The notes beneath the pieces were generated by a model, which made no database searches, was not told the origin of the DNA, and was given only the letters and a program-made list of their open reading frames with translations. A stretch of DNA of 5,670 nt, from positions 1 through 5,670 of the forward strand of contig CAJXUJ010000090.1 in NCBI GenBank assembly GCA_913061025.1, written 5' to 3'. Numbering within the stretch: the stretch's first letter is position 1; each line of letters opens with the position of its first letter. The translations under genes and the position numbers were made by a program. The stretch comes from an uncultured Actinomycetes bacterium. GTDB lineage: Bacteria; Actinomycetota; Actinomycetes; S36-B12. Positions 1 to 5,394 of the stretch are shown here, piece after piece.

Positions 1-608
1 TGGCGATAGATCAGCGTGGACATGGTCGCTCCTCGGGCCTGTGCACCGTGGGCATGGACGAGGTACTCGATGTGGACGCCGCCGTGGAACACGTTCGGCG
101 GACCGGCCGGGGTGAGGCGGTGGTCACCGTTGGCTTCTCGATGGGTGGCTCGGTGACCCTTCGGCACGCCGCTCTCGCGCCGGGGAGCGTGCACACCCCG
201 GAGCATCGACCGGACGCGGTGGTGAGTGTCAGCGCTCCCGGCTTCTGGTTCTATCGCGGCACGAAGGTCATGCGGTTGGTGCATCGACTCATCGAAAGCC
301 CGGTGGGGCGTTCCATCCTGCGCACGCGCGGGGTGCGCTTGACGTCCACTCCATGGCCGGATCCACCCCCGTGGTCTCCCGAGGAGAGCGTGCGGGCCAT
401 GGGCGACTTCCCGCTGTTGATTGTGCACGGAGACATCGACCACTACTTCCCCCTCGAGCACGTGCGGGTTCTGGAGAAGGCGGCTGAGCAGGCCGGCAAT
501 TCTCGAGCGACGGTCATCGTCGTGCCCGGCTTCGCGCACGCGGAATCGACGGTTACTCCGGAGACAATGGATCGCATCGGGGAGTGGGCGCGTGACATCG
601 TCGGCTAG
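1..608 (+). CDS. Alpha/beta hydrolase, 5'-truncated by the window edge
   Basis: The reading frame is open from base 3 to the TAG at 606-608 (201 codons) and continues off the left edge, so the true start is not in the window. The GTG at 48 is not the start, because the conserved motif DQRGHGRSSG is encoded just before it; this matches the typical hydrolase 'D-x-RGHG-x-S' strand and loop. Counting from base 3, the catalytic triad is visible. Ser46 sits in the nucleophile elbow GFSMGG, Asp146 in HGDIDHYFP, and His179 in PGFAHAES. The family covers esterases, lipases, epoxide hydrolases and similar enzymes; the substrate cannot be read from this fragment. A full-length member is usually about 250-300 residues, so roughly 60-90 are missing. 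The next gene's proposed GTG start overlaps its 3' end by 17 bases, which suggests cotranscription. The fold is secure and the function is open. Confidence 0.9.
   Translation, partial: AIDQRGHGRSSGLCTVGMDEVLDVDAAVEHVRRTGRGEAVVTVGFSMGGSVTLRHAALAPGSVHTPEHRPDAVVSVSAPGFWFYRGTKVMRLVHRLIESPVGRSILRTRGVRLTSTPWPDPPPWSPEESVRAMGDFPLLIVHGDIDHYFPLEHVRVLEKAAEQAGNSRATVIVVPGFAHAESTVTPETMDRIGEWARDIVG
579..584 (+). promoter_or_regulatory. Ribosome binding site deciding the thioredoxin GTG start
   Basis: GGGGAG lies 7 bases before GTG 592, inside the last codons of the hydrolase gene. It is the only purine-rich site properly placed for an in-frame start codon upstream of the thioredoxin fold. Confidence 0.5.
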
Positions 609-942
609 GCATGTTGCTCGCCTCCCGGCGGGAGCGAACCTCGGAAAGCGGGCGACGCTCGTTCAGTTCTCCAGCGCGTTCTGCCAGCCGTGCCGGGCGA
701 CGCGACGGATCCTCGAGCAGGTGACCGCGGAGATCGACATAGGTGGGGCTGCGGGTGGAGAGGGAGGAATCGAAATCGTGCACATCGACGCCGACGAGAA
801 CCTCGAGTTGACTCGGCTATGGGAGATTTCCGCTACTCCGACCGTGGTGTTCTTGGACGCCGACGGCCACGAGGTCTACCGAGGAACCGGGCAACCCCGT
901 CCGGCCGATGTGATCGCCGGCCTGGGTCGAGCCATCCGCTGA
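592..942 (+). CDS. Thioredoxin-fold protein (ThiX-like), short N-terminus
   Basis: This is a 116-residue protein with a thioredoxin active site, AFCQPCR, with cysteines 31 and 34. The thioredoxin cis-proline motif is in SATPTVVFLDADG, and a VHIDADEN segment corresponds to the usual 'vDvDen' strand. These support a thiol-disulfide role, probably reducing or oxidising partner proteins. The Trp-Cys-Gly-Pro-Cys of classical thioredoxin is replaced by Phe-Cys-Gln-Pro-Cys, as in actinobacterial 'thioredoxin family' proteins related to M. tuberculosis ThiX (Rv0816c). I chose GTG 592 because GGGGAG at 579-584 sits 7 bases upstream and no other in-frame start lies between it and the fold. The ATG at 611 is in another frame. 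As I recall, related proteins often carry an N-terminal membrane anchor. None is visible here, so this copy looks cytoplasmic or N-terminally shortened. Fold confident, partner unknown. Confidence 0.8.
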   Translation: MTSSARHVARLPAGANLGKRATLVQFSSAFCQPCRATRRILEQVTAEIDIGGAAGGEGGIEIVHIDADENLELTRLWEISATPTVVFLDADGHEVYRGTGQPRPADVIAGLGRAIR

Positions 943-943
943 C

Positions 944-976
944 GGGTCGCGGGTGCATCGGCAGTAGATTCGACCC
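944..976 (+). repeat. Inverted repeat GGGTCG / CGACCC before the small membrane ORF
   Basis: GGGTCG at 944-949 and CGACCC at 971-976 are perfect 6-bp complements separated by 21 bases. They span almost the whole gap between the thioredoxin stop and the ATG of the 33-aa ORF. The right arm directly touches the start codon and the spacer contains the -10-like hexamer. It could be an operator or an RNA stem, but a 6-bp match at this distance may be chance in GC-rich DNA. Confidence 0.3.
965..970 (+). promoter_or_regulatory. -10-like TAGATT for the 33-aa ORF (leaderless layout)
   Basis: TAGATT fits the actinobacterial TAnnnT -10 consensus and ends exactly six bases before ATG 977. Transcription would therefore begin at or next to the start codon. 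No clear -35 is present at 16-19 bp, and no Shine-Dalgarno precedes the ATG. Confidence 0.45.
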
Positions 977-1078
977 ATGCTCGAGATCGTCTACACAGGC
1001 CTGCTCGTGCTCGCGATCGCGGCGGCCGGCTGGTTCTCCTTCTATGTCGTCTACAAACTCTTTAAGGGTCAGGGCTGA
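977..1078 (+). CDS. 33-residue single-pass membrane peptide
   Basis: This short ORF (ATG 977, TGA 1076-1078) begins MLEIVYTGLLVLAIAAAG and ends VVYKLFKGQG. Residues about 4-26 form one hydrophobic helix. Acidic Glu3 precedes the helix, and Lys27 and Lys30 follow it. The positive-inside rule would then place the C-terminus in the cytoplasm. It fills most of the gap between the thioredoxin and nitrobindin genes; without it 144 bases would be non-coding. Support for it being real comes from the -10-like TAGATT placed for a leaderless mRNA, the clean helix with flanking charges, and the 8-base gap to the nitrobindin start. I do not recognise a named family and assign no function. It could regulate or anchor a neighbour, but that is conjecture. 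Confidence 0.65.
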   Translation: MLEIVYTGLLVLAIAAAGWFSFYVVYKLFKGQG

Positions 1079-1086
1079 CGCTCGCC

Positions 1087-1662
1087 ATGTCCGACTCACC
1101 TGAGGCATCGCCGGCGTCGCCCGGGGAGCAATCGATATTGGCCGGTGTTCCCGATGAGCTTGCGCACCTTTCTTGGCTCATCGGTCGCTGGGTAGGTGTG
1201 GGAACCGGGCAATACCCCACCATCGAGGACTTCCGGTTTGGTCAAGAGGTCTCCTTCTCCACCGACGGTCGTCCATTTCTCAGTTACTGGTCGCGTAGTT
1301 GGTTACTCGACGACGACGGCAACAAAGTGCGGCCGCTAGCTACAGAGACGGGGTTCTGGCGTCCGCGTCCGGACAACGGTGTGGAGATCACCCTCGACCA
1401 CCCGACCGGCTTCGCCGAGATCTGGTACGGCTCGGTTGAAGTGACGGGCATCGAGAACGCCGTCATTACCGGTGCGCGCACCACACTGAAGACCGATGCG
1501 GTGATGCGAACGGAAAGCGCCAAGGACTACACCGGCGGTGAACGCTTGTACGGACTCGTCGACGGCAAATTGCTGTGGACGTTCGACATGGCGGCGATGG
1601 GGGAGCCGATGCAAAACCATCTGGCGGCGTCCCTCACCCCCGAGGTCGCGGCGAAGGACTAG
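1087..1662 (+). CDS. Nitrobindin / FABP-like haem-binding beta-barrel (Rv0813c-like)
   Basis: This 191-residue protein carries the nitrobindin signature GRWVGVGTGQYP (the GxWxGxG motif at residues 33-39), preceded by the usual LSWLIG strand. A beta-rich body follows (FLSYWSRSW, ETGFWRPRPDNGVEITLDHPTG is split across two strands). The C-terminal strand PMQNHLAASL holds His178, at the position expected for the axial haem ligand. Family knowledge: nitrobindins are ten-stranded barrels that bind ferric haem and can isomerise peroxynitrite to nitrate in vitro. M. tuberculosis Rv0813c has a published FABP-like structure. Residues 1-20 are Ser/Pro/Ala/Glu-rich and look disordered. The ATG at 1087 has only a distant AGGG (1071-1074), so translation may depend on the preceding small ORF ending 8 bases upstream. 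Its stop is 2 bases before the GTG of the nur-like gene. Family membership is secure; the physiological ligand is less so. Confidence 0.9.
   Translation: MSDSPEASPASPGEQSILAGVPDELAHLSWLIGRWVGVGTGQYPTIEDFRFGQEVSFSTDGRPFLSYWSRSWLLDDDGNKVRPLATETGFWRPRPDNGVEITLDHPTGFAEIWYGSVEVTGIENAVITGARTTLKTDAVMRTESAKDYTGGERLYGLVDGKLLWTFDMAAMGEPMQNHLAASLTPEVAAKD
1654..1658 (+). promoter_or_regulatory. Ribosome binding site fixing the nur GTG start
   Basis: AAGGA lies in the last codons of the nitrobindin gene, 6 bases before GTG 1665. It selects this GTG over the much longer upstream extension of the same frame, which would overlap nitrobindin by about 90 bases and adds no family sequence. Confidence 0.6.
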
Positions 1663-1664
1663 CG

Positions 1665-2108
1665 GTGGCCGAGGACTGGGAACAGCGCCTGCGCGAAAAC
1701 GGCTTTCGCATCACGCCGCAGCGCCAGCTCGTTCTGCAGGCGGTTGAGGATCTCCGTCATGGAACGCCCGAGGAAATCCTGGTGGAAGTCCAGCACACGG
1801 CAACGGGCGTCAACCTGTCGACGATCTACCGGACTCTCGAGGTCCTCGAATCGGTGGGGCTCGTCACGCACGCGCACATCGGCCACGGTGCCCCGACGTA
1901 TCACGCCGTCGACGAGCACGTGCATATCCATTTGGTGTGCGATCAGTGTGGATCTGTTGAGTCGATTCCCGCGGCCGTGGCCGACGCCTTTACTTCCGAC
2001 CTCCGCGACACCTACGGCTTCGAGACGGATATTTCGCATGTCTCTATTCACGGTCGGTGCTCGCGGTGTGCGTCATCACCCCCGCGACCCGTGGACGTGG
2101 AGGACTAG
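1665..2108 (+). CDS. nur: Fur-family metalloregulator, Nur-type (nickel-responsive) candidate
   Basis: The product is 147 residues from GTG 1665, a normal Fur-family length. The N-terminal winged helix (about 1-80) shows RITPQRQLVLQAV, GVNLSTIYRTLEVLESVGLV and THYHA-like YHAVDEHVHIHLVC. The C-terminal dimerisation half carries CxxC pairs at Cys92/Cys95 and Cys132/Cys135. Metal ligands are informative. As I recall, S. coelicolor Nur (SCO4180) uses His33/86/88/90 for its M-site and His70/72/126 for its nickel site. Here His32, 85, 87, 89 and His69, 71, 125 all fall at a constant offset of -1. Nur represses nickel uptake and the Fe superoxide dismutase gene sodF when nickel-bound. Neither target type is in this window, so regulation would be in trans. 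It sits between nitrobindin and ygfZ, with gaps of 2 and 3 bases, in one apparent operon. A Zur or Fur role is the alternative, but the seven-histidine match favours Nur. Confidence 0.8.
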   Translation: MAEDWEQRLRENGFRITPQRQLVLQAVEDLRHGTPEEILVEVQHTATGVNLSTIYRTLEVLESVGLVTHAHIGHGAPTYHAVDEHVHIHLVCDQCGSVESIPAAVADAFTSDLRDTYGFETDISHVSIHGRCSRCASSPPRPVDVED

Positions 2109-2111
2109 ACG

Positions 2112-3161
2112 ATGTCCGCGGTTCCGGCACCCGAAGGTGACGTCGATGAAGGCGTTCCCTGGCACTACGGCGATCCCCTGCGTGAGCAGCGGGAACTGTC
2201 AGCGGGGACCGCGGTGGTCGATCTTTCGCACTTCGGGGTAGTTCGGGTCACCGGACCCGATCGGTTGTCGTGGCTGCACAGCCTGACGTCGCAGCACTTG
2301 GAGGGTTTGCTTCCGGGAAGCTCGAGTCTGGCGTTGATTCTCAGCCCGCACGGACATGTCGAGCACGAACTACACATCACCGACGACGACTACTCAACCT
2401 GGATCATCTGTGCGCCGCGCACGTCGAGTGACCTGGTTGCGTACCTCGAGTCGATGAAATTCATGACGCGCGTGGAGATCGAGGACGTGAGTGATGACTA
2501 CGCCGTCGTGTGGGAACCGATTCACGCGATCGATCCCGCGTACCCGACCTGGCTCGTTCCCGCGGACTACGCGGGAACCGGAATAGTGACGGCGGGTTCG
2601 GACAAGGGTGGCGGGGCGGATAAGTACGTCCCCACTCGACCGGCGACCATGAACGGTCGAGAAGTGATCATCCCGCGCGTGGAGTTGGCCGAGCGGCTGG
2701 ACTCCTGGCCGTCGCAGGCGGGAACCTGGGCCTGGAACGCACTTCGAGTTGCCGCAGCGGTCCCCCGGCTCGGGTTCGAAACCGACCACCGGACCCTGCC
2801 GCATGAGGTGGGCTGGATCGGTCCCGGCGTTCATCTGGCCAAAGGTTGCTACCGCGGGCAGGAGGCGGTGGCTCGAGTGCACAATCTCGGTCATCCGCCT
2901 CGCCGGCTAGCGCTGGTACATCTCGACGGAACGGTTGATCATCTGCCGCCACATGGAGCCACTGTGCGCCGTGACGGCAAGGATGTGGGGTGGGTTGCCT
3001 CGAGTGCGCAGCACTTCGAAGAAGGACCCATCGCGACGGTTGTGGTCAAGCGGTCGATTCCTACGGACGCCGGCTTGGACGTCGCGTTGAGTCTGCCGAC
3101 CGACGATGCGCCGGATGTCGCATTCGTGAGGTCGAGTCAGACCCCCGTTGTCGTGGGTTAG
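2112..3161 (+). CDS. ygfZ: YgfZ folate-binding protein (GcvT-like), Fe-S cluster support
   Basis: This is a 349-residue member of the YgfZ/GcvT-like family. The hallmark K-G-C-Y-x-G-Q-E motif is intact at residues 244-251 (KGCYRGQE), followed by AVARVHNLGHPPRRL, as in the family; the Cys is needed for YgfZ function in E. coli. The N-terminal part (about 30-130: VVDLSHFGVVRVTGPDRLSW, then a SLTSQ segment) matches the aminomethyltransferase-like fold that holds tetrahydrofolate. The C-terminal region (about 260-349) forms the small barrel domain. Length is slightly above E. coli YgfZ (about 326). Known role: folate-dependent maintenance or repair of certain Fe-S enzymes in the cytoplasm. It is distinguished from true GcvT by the KGCYxGQE motif. 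GGAGGA at 2099-2104 is an excellent ribosome site 7 bases before ATG 2112. The gene follows nur by 3 bases and converges on dtd. Confidence 0.92.
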   Translation: MSAVPAPEGDVDEGVPWHYGDPLREQRELSAGTAVVDLSHFGVVRVTGPDRLSWLHSLTSQHLEGLLPGSSSLALILSPHGHVEHELHITDDDYSTWIICAPRTSSDLVAYLESMKFMTRVEIEDVSDDYAVVWEPIHAIDPAYPTWLVPADYAGTGIVTAGSDKGGGADKYVPTRPATMNGREVIIPRVELAERLDSWPSQAGTWAWNALRVAAAVPRLGFETDHRTLPHEVGWIGPGVHLAKGCYRGQEAVARVHNLGHPPRRLALVHLDGTVDHLPPHGATVRRDGKDVGWVASSAQHFEEGPIATVVVKRSIPTDAGLDVALSLPTDDAPDVAFVRSSQTPVVVG

Positions 3162-3192
3162 CCCGTTCTTGGGTGATCCACCTCGTTCCCCG

Positions 3193-3663
3193 TCAGACCT
3201 CGATGATCACTGTCACCGGACCGTCGTTGGTGAAAGACACCTGCATGTCCGCACCGAATCGACCGGTCGACACCGGAGCGCCTTGGTCGCGCAGGGCCTG
3301 AGTCACAGCATCGACGAGGGGTTCGGCCACTGGCCCTGGAGCCGCCTGATCCCAGGTCGGGCGTCGACCCTTCTTGGTCTCCGCGTAGAGCGTGAACTGA
3401 CTGATCACCAGAACCGGCAGCCGGAGATCTCGCGCCGAAACTTCCCGAGGCGCGGAAGGCGGTAGGCACGCGACATCCGTCGCATGCCGATGCTCGAATA
3501 CGCGCAGGCCGTACACCTTGTCGGCGAGGGTTAAAGCCTTCGATTCGTCGTCGTCGTGGGTGACACCGACAAGGAGAACGATTCCGGGACCGTCGAACGA
3601 TCCGACCACTTCGCCCTCGACCGTTACCTGCGCACCCGCCGCGCGTTGCAGTACTCCTCGCAT
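3193..3663 (-). CDS. dtd: D-aminoacyl-tRNA deacylase (Dtd)
   Basis: This 156-residue enzyme hydrolyses D-aminoacyl-tRNAs (and Gly-tRNA-Ala) so that D-amino acids do not enter proteins. It is a cytoplasmic homodimer. The family's two active-site motifs are present: SQFTLYAETKKGRRP (Ser88-Gln89-Phe90-Thr91) and NDGPVT with the Gly148-cisPro149 pair, along with the usual LADKVYGLRVFE and TGRFGADMQV strands. The start ATG (complement of 3661-3663) gives the canonical MRGVLQRAAGAQVTV beginning. A long in-frame extension upstream has no family sequence and overlaps the divergent permease. Between VFE and REVSARDLRLPVLVISQ the chain is about 12-13 residues longer than my recollection of M. tuberculosis Dtd, probably a lengthened loop. 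It converges on ygfZ with 31 bases between stops. No clear Shine-Dalgarno precedes the ATG. Confidence 0.95.
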   Translation of the reverse strand: MRGVLQRAAGAQVTVEGEVVGSFDGPGIVLLVGVTHDDDESKALTLADKVYGLRVFEHRHATDVACLPPSAPREVSARDLRLPVLVISQFTLYAETKKGRRPTWDQAAPGPVAEPLVDAVTQALRDQGAPVSTGRFGADMQVSFTNDGPVTVIIEV

Positions 3664-3705
3664 GACCCAAGGGTGCCACTTCACCGGGTGTTCACTCTGT
3701 CGGCG

Positions 3706-3711
3706 TACCTT
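3706..3711 (+). promoter_or_regulatory. -10-like TACCTT for the permease (leaderless layout)
   Basis: TACCTT fits TAnnnT and ends six bases before GTG 3718. No Shine-Dalgarno is seen and no good -35 lies at 16-18 bp. It lies in the 54-bp gap (3664-3717) shared with the divergent dtd gene, whose own promoter I could not identify. Confidence 0.35.
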
Positions 3712-3717
3712 CCCGCC

Positions 3718-4914
3718 GTGAGCTCCGCATTCGATCCACCGAGTCGACTGTCGCGTTCGCTGGGTCTTCGCTCGGCCGTCGTGATCGGCGTGAGCGCCAT
3801 GGTCGGCACCGGTGTCTTCGCGGTCTGGCAACCGGCCCTCCAGCGGGCCGGTGGTCTGCTCGTTGCTGCGGTCATCGTCGCTGCGACGGTGGCTGCACTG
3901 AATGCCACCTCCACCGCGCGCCTTGCTGCCCGGAACCCCGAAGCGGGTGGTGTCTATGCCTACGGCCGTATCCACCTCAATCGCTTCGCCGGTGTGCTCG
4001 CGGGGGTCGTGTTCATCATCGGCAAGACGGCTTCGGCGTCGGCGGCCGCGTTGACGATCGGGCTCTATGTCTGGCCGGAGCGCAGCCGCGTTGTTGCACT
4101 CGTGGCGATCGGATTAGTACTGGCGTTGAACCTCCGTGGAATTGTGCGCTCGACCCGAGTCGCTTTGGTGATGGTGGTTGCGGTCCTTGCGGTGCTTGTC
4201 GGTTTCGTCGTGGGATCAGGATTTGGACTCACCGAGGGCGGAACGTTCTCGTCGGAGCCGCTGGTTGAGGCAACTCCGGTGTCGATGCTCGCGGCGAGCG
4301 GCTTGGTGTTCGTTGCCTTTGCTGGCTACGCACGCATCACGGTTCTTGGTGAGGAGGTCATGAAACCCCGGCGGACGATTCCCCAGGCGATCATGTGGTC
4401 GTTCGGACTTGTCTTGATGATCTATCTGCTCGTGGCGGTGATCGTCGTCCTCGCGGCCGAGCGTGGAGTGGCCATCGGGCCGGCAGCGCTGAACGACATC
4501 GCCGGAGCTTTGCTGCCGGGCTGGACGGTTCCTGTTCTGGTCGTCGCTGCAGCCCTGGCGGCGGGCGCGGTGTTGTTGAGCCTGATAGCCGGGGTCGGTC
4601 GAACCCTGTTCGCGATGGCGGACCGGGGAGATGCTCCGCGGATATTCGCGGCCGTTGGGCGCAGCAGTCGGATTCCCTACCGGGCGGAGATCGCCGCTGC
4701 GGTTGGCACCGCACTTCTCGTGACGGTCGGTGGATTGACCTTGGCGCTAGCCATCTCGGGATCGATGATCCTGACCTACTACGCGATAGGCCACCTGTCG
4801 GCCCTGCGTCTTCCTCGGGATGGCGCAATCGGGACTGTGGTTGGACGGGCGGTGCCGGTGGCAGGGCTTTTGGGCTGCGCCGCCCTGGTGCTTGCCCTCG
4901 TTGTTGCCGGGTGA
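3718..4914 (+). CDS. APC-superfamily permease (probable amino-acid/amine transporter)
   Basis: The product is 398 residues from GTG 3718. It is almost entirely hydrophobic, with about 11 predicted membrane helices near residues 18-37, 44-63, 92-117, 124-140, 148-168, 190-205, 226-247, 270-293, 322-340, 343-360 and 378-397. APC features include the unwound-helix motif SAMVGTGVF in helix 1 (GxG-V/I-F), NPEAGGVYAYGR after helix 2 (the P-x-x-GG-x-Y pattern), and GEEVMKPRRTIPQAI after helix 6, close to the family 'EE-x-x-x-PrRtiP' loop. It likely moves an amino acid or polyamine by cation symport or exchange; the substrate cannot be told. It is shorter than the usual 440-500 residues and ends directly after the last helix, so a canonical twelfth helix seems absent. 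The upstream in-frame GTG at 3688 would add only 10 residues. The longer 452-residue frame is rejected because it overlaps the dtd start region without family sequence. Confidence 0.88.
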   Translation: MSSAFDPPSRLSRSLGLRSAVVIGVSAMVGTGVFAVWQPALQRAGGLLVAAVIVAATVAALNATSTARLAARNPEAGGVYAYGRIHLNRFAGVLAGVVFIIGKTASASAAALTIGLYVWPERSRVVALVAIGLVLALNLRGIVRSTRVALVMVVAVLAVLVGFVVGSGFGLTEGGTFSSEPLVEATPVSMLAASGLVFVAFAGYARITVLGEEVMKPRRTIPQAIMWSFGLVLMIYLLVAVIVVLAAERGVAIGPAALNDIAGALLPGWTVPVLVVAAALAAGAVLLSLIAGVGRTLFAMADRGDAPRIFAAVGRSSRIPYRAEIAAAVGTALLVTVGGLTLALAISGSMILTYYAIGHLSALRLPRDGAIGTVVGRAVPVAGLLGCAALVLALVVAG

Positions 4915-4934
4915 CGAACCTCACGCTCGCAGCA

Positions 4935-4966
4935 GCAAGCACTTGCGCTTGCATCTGCAAGCACTT
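4935..4966 (+). repeat. GCAAG/CTTGC operator-like repeat cluster upstream of the XRE gene
   Basis: In the 69-bp gap between permease and regulator, the pentamer GCAAG or its complement CTTGC occurs four times (4935-4939, 4942-4946, 4948-4952, 4957-4961). They form a 12-bp palindrome GCAAG-CA-CTTGC (4935-4946) and a 16-bp palindrome GCTTGCA-TC-TGCAAGC (4947-4962). The 10-mer GCAAGCACTT is also directly repeated at 4935 and 4957, 22 bases apart, about two helical turns. The second palindrome overlaps the proposed -35 element. This is a typical place for autoregulatory binding by the adjacent XRE protein, although another regulator could bind. Confidence 0.6.
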
Positions 4967-4977
4967 CGGGTCATACT
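4949..4977 (+). promoter_or_regulatory. Promoter of the XRE regulator: TTGCAT -17 bp- CATACT
   Basis: CATACT at 4972-4977 resembles TATACT and ends six bases before ATG 4984. TTGCAT at 4949-4954 sits 17 bp upstream and shares TTG with the -35 consensus. No Shine-Dalgarno precedes the ATG, so a leaderless transcript is predicted. Confidence 0.5.
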
Positions 4978-4983
4978 CGAGCC

Positions 4984-5394
4984 ATGGCACGAATCGAGGT
5001 ATCCGGTCTCGGGGATTTCATCCGCGAGCAGCGCGACCAGGCCCAGATGTCCCTGCGTCAACTGGCCAAGGCAGCCGAGGTCTCCAACCCCTACCTGAGT
5101 CAGGTGGAGCGGGGCCTTCGTAAGCCGAGCGCGGAGATCCTCGGCCGGATCGCGCAAGGACTACGGATCTCCGCAGAGAGCCTGTATGTCCAGGCGGGAA
5201 TCCTCGACGAACGGGACGGGGACGAGGCGGTCACCACCGCCATCGCGGCGGACCCCACCATCACCGAACGGCAGCGAACCACGTTGCTGCAGATCTACGC
5301 CGCTTTCCAGGCGGAGAACGCCTCTGCTGGACGAACCACCAACAGCGAACAGTCCGAAGAACCGGATGTTGCAGAGAGTAAGGACGCATCATGA
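4984..5394 (+). CDS. XRE-family helix-turn-helix regulator (Rv0474 / MLDSR-like)
   Basis: This is a 136-residue DNA-binding protein. Residues about 8-70 form a Cro/CI-type domain: LGDFIREQRDQAQMSLRQLA, then VSNPYLSQVERGLRKPSAEI, with the helix-turn-helix near 23-44. The segment GLRISAESLYVQAGIL continues the domain. The rest (75-136) is acidic and polar (NSEQSEEPDVAESKDAS) and may be disordered or a sensing or dimer segment. The sequence and its position before a lysine-rich gene recall M. tuberculosis Rv0474 (upstream of hbhA; reported as copper-responsive) and rhodococcal MLDSR, described as regulating the lipid-droplet protein gene mlds; both are from memory. The palindromes just upstream suggest autoregulation. 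Its TGA (5392-5394) overlaps the next ATG (5391-5393) as ATGA, so the two are translationally coupled. Confidence 0.88.
   Translation: MARIEVSGLGDFIREQRDQAQMSLRQLAKAAEVSNPYLSQVERGLRKPSAEILGRIAQGLRISAESLYVQAGILDERDGDEAVTTAIAADPTITERQRTTLLQIYAAFQAENASAGRTTNSEQSEEPDVAESKDAS

Noticed and set aside
611..613. ATG just after the hydrolase stop as the start of the thioredoxin gene
   Set aside because: It is in a different frame, which does not encode the thioredoxin fold and stops early.
2394..2952. Long minus-strand ORFs inside ygfZ
   Set aside because: They are rich in Arg, Gly and Pro, as expected for antisense of high-GC coding sequence, and the ygfZ frame is unambiguous.
2112..3161. GcvT (glycine cleavage T protein) as the identity of the folate-binding gene
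   Set aside because: The KGCYxGQE motif and the lack of gcvH/gcvP neighbours favour YgfZ.
3171..3183. GGGTG-ATC-CACCT hairpin between the convergent stops of ygfZ and dtd as a bidirectional terminator
   Set aside because: The stem is only 4-5 bp, including a wobble pair, and no T-run follows on either strand. The site is right for a terminator but the sequence is too weak.
3556..3717. Upstream in-frame extension of the permease giving a 452-residue protein
   Set aside because: It overlaps the 5' end of dtd on the opposite strand, has no APC-like sequence, and GTG 3718 has a plausible leaderless promoter.
3664..3975. Upstream in-frame extension of dtd giving a 260-residue protein
   Set aside because: The canonical Dtd N-terminus begins at 3663. 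The extension is antisense to the permease and is arginine/threonine-rich shadow sequence.
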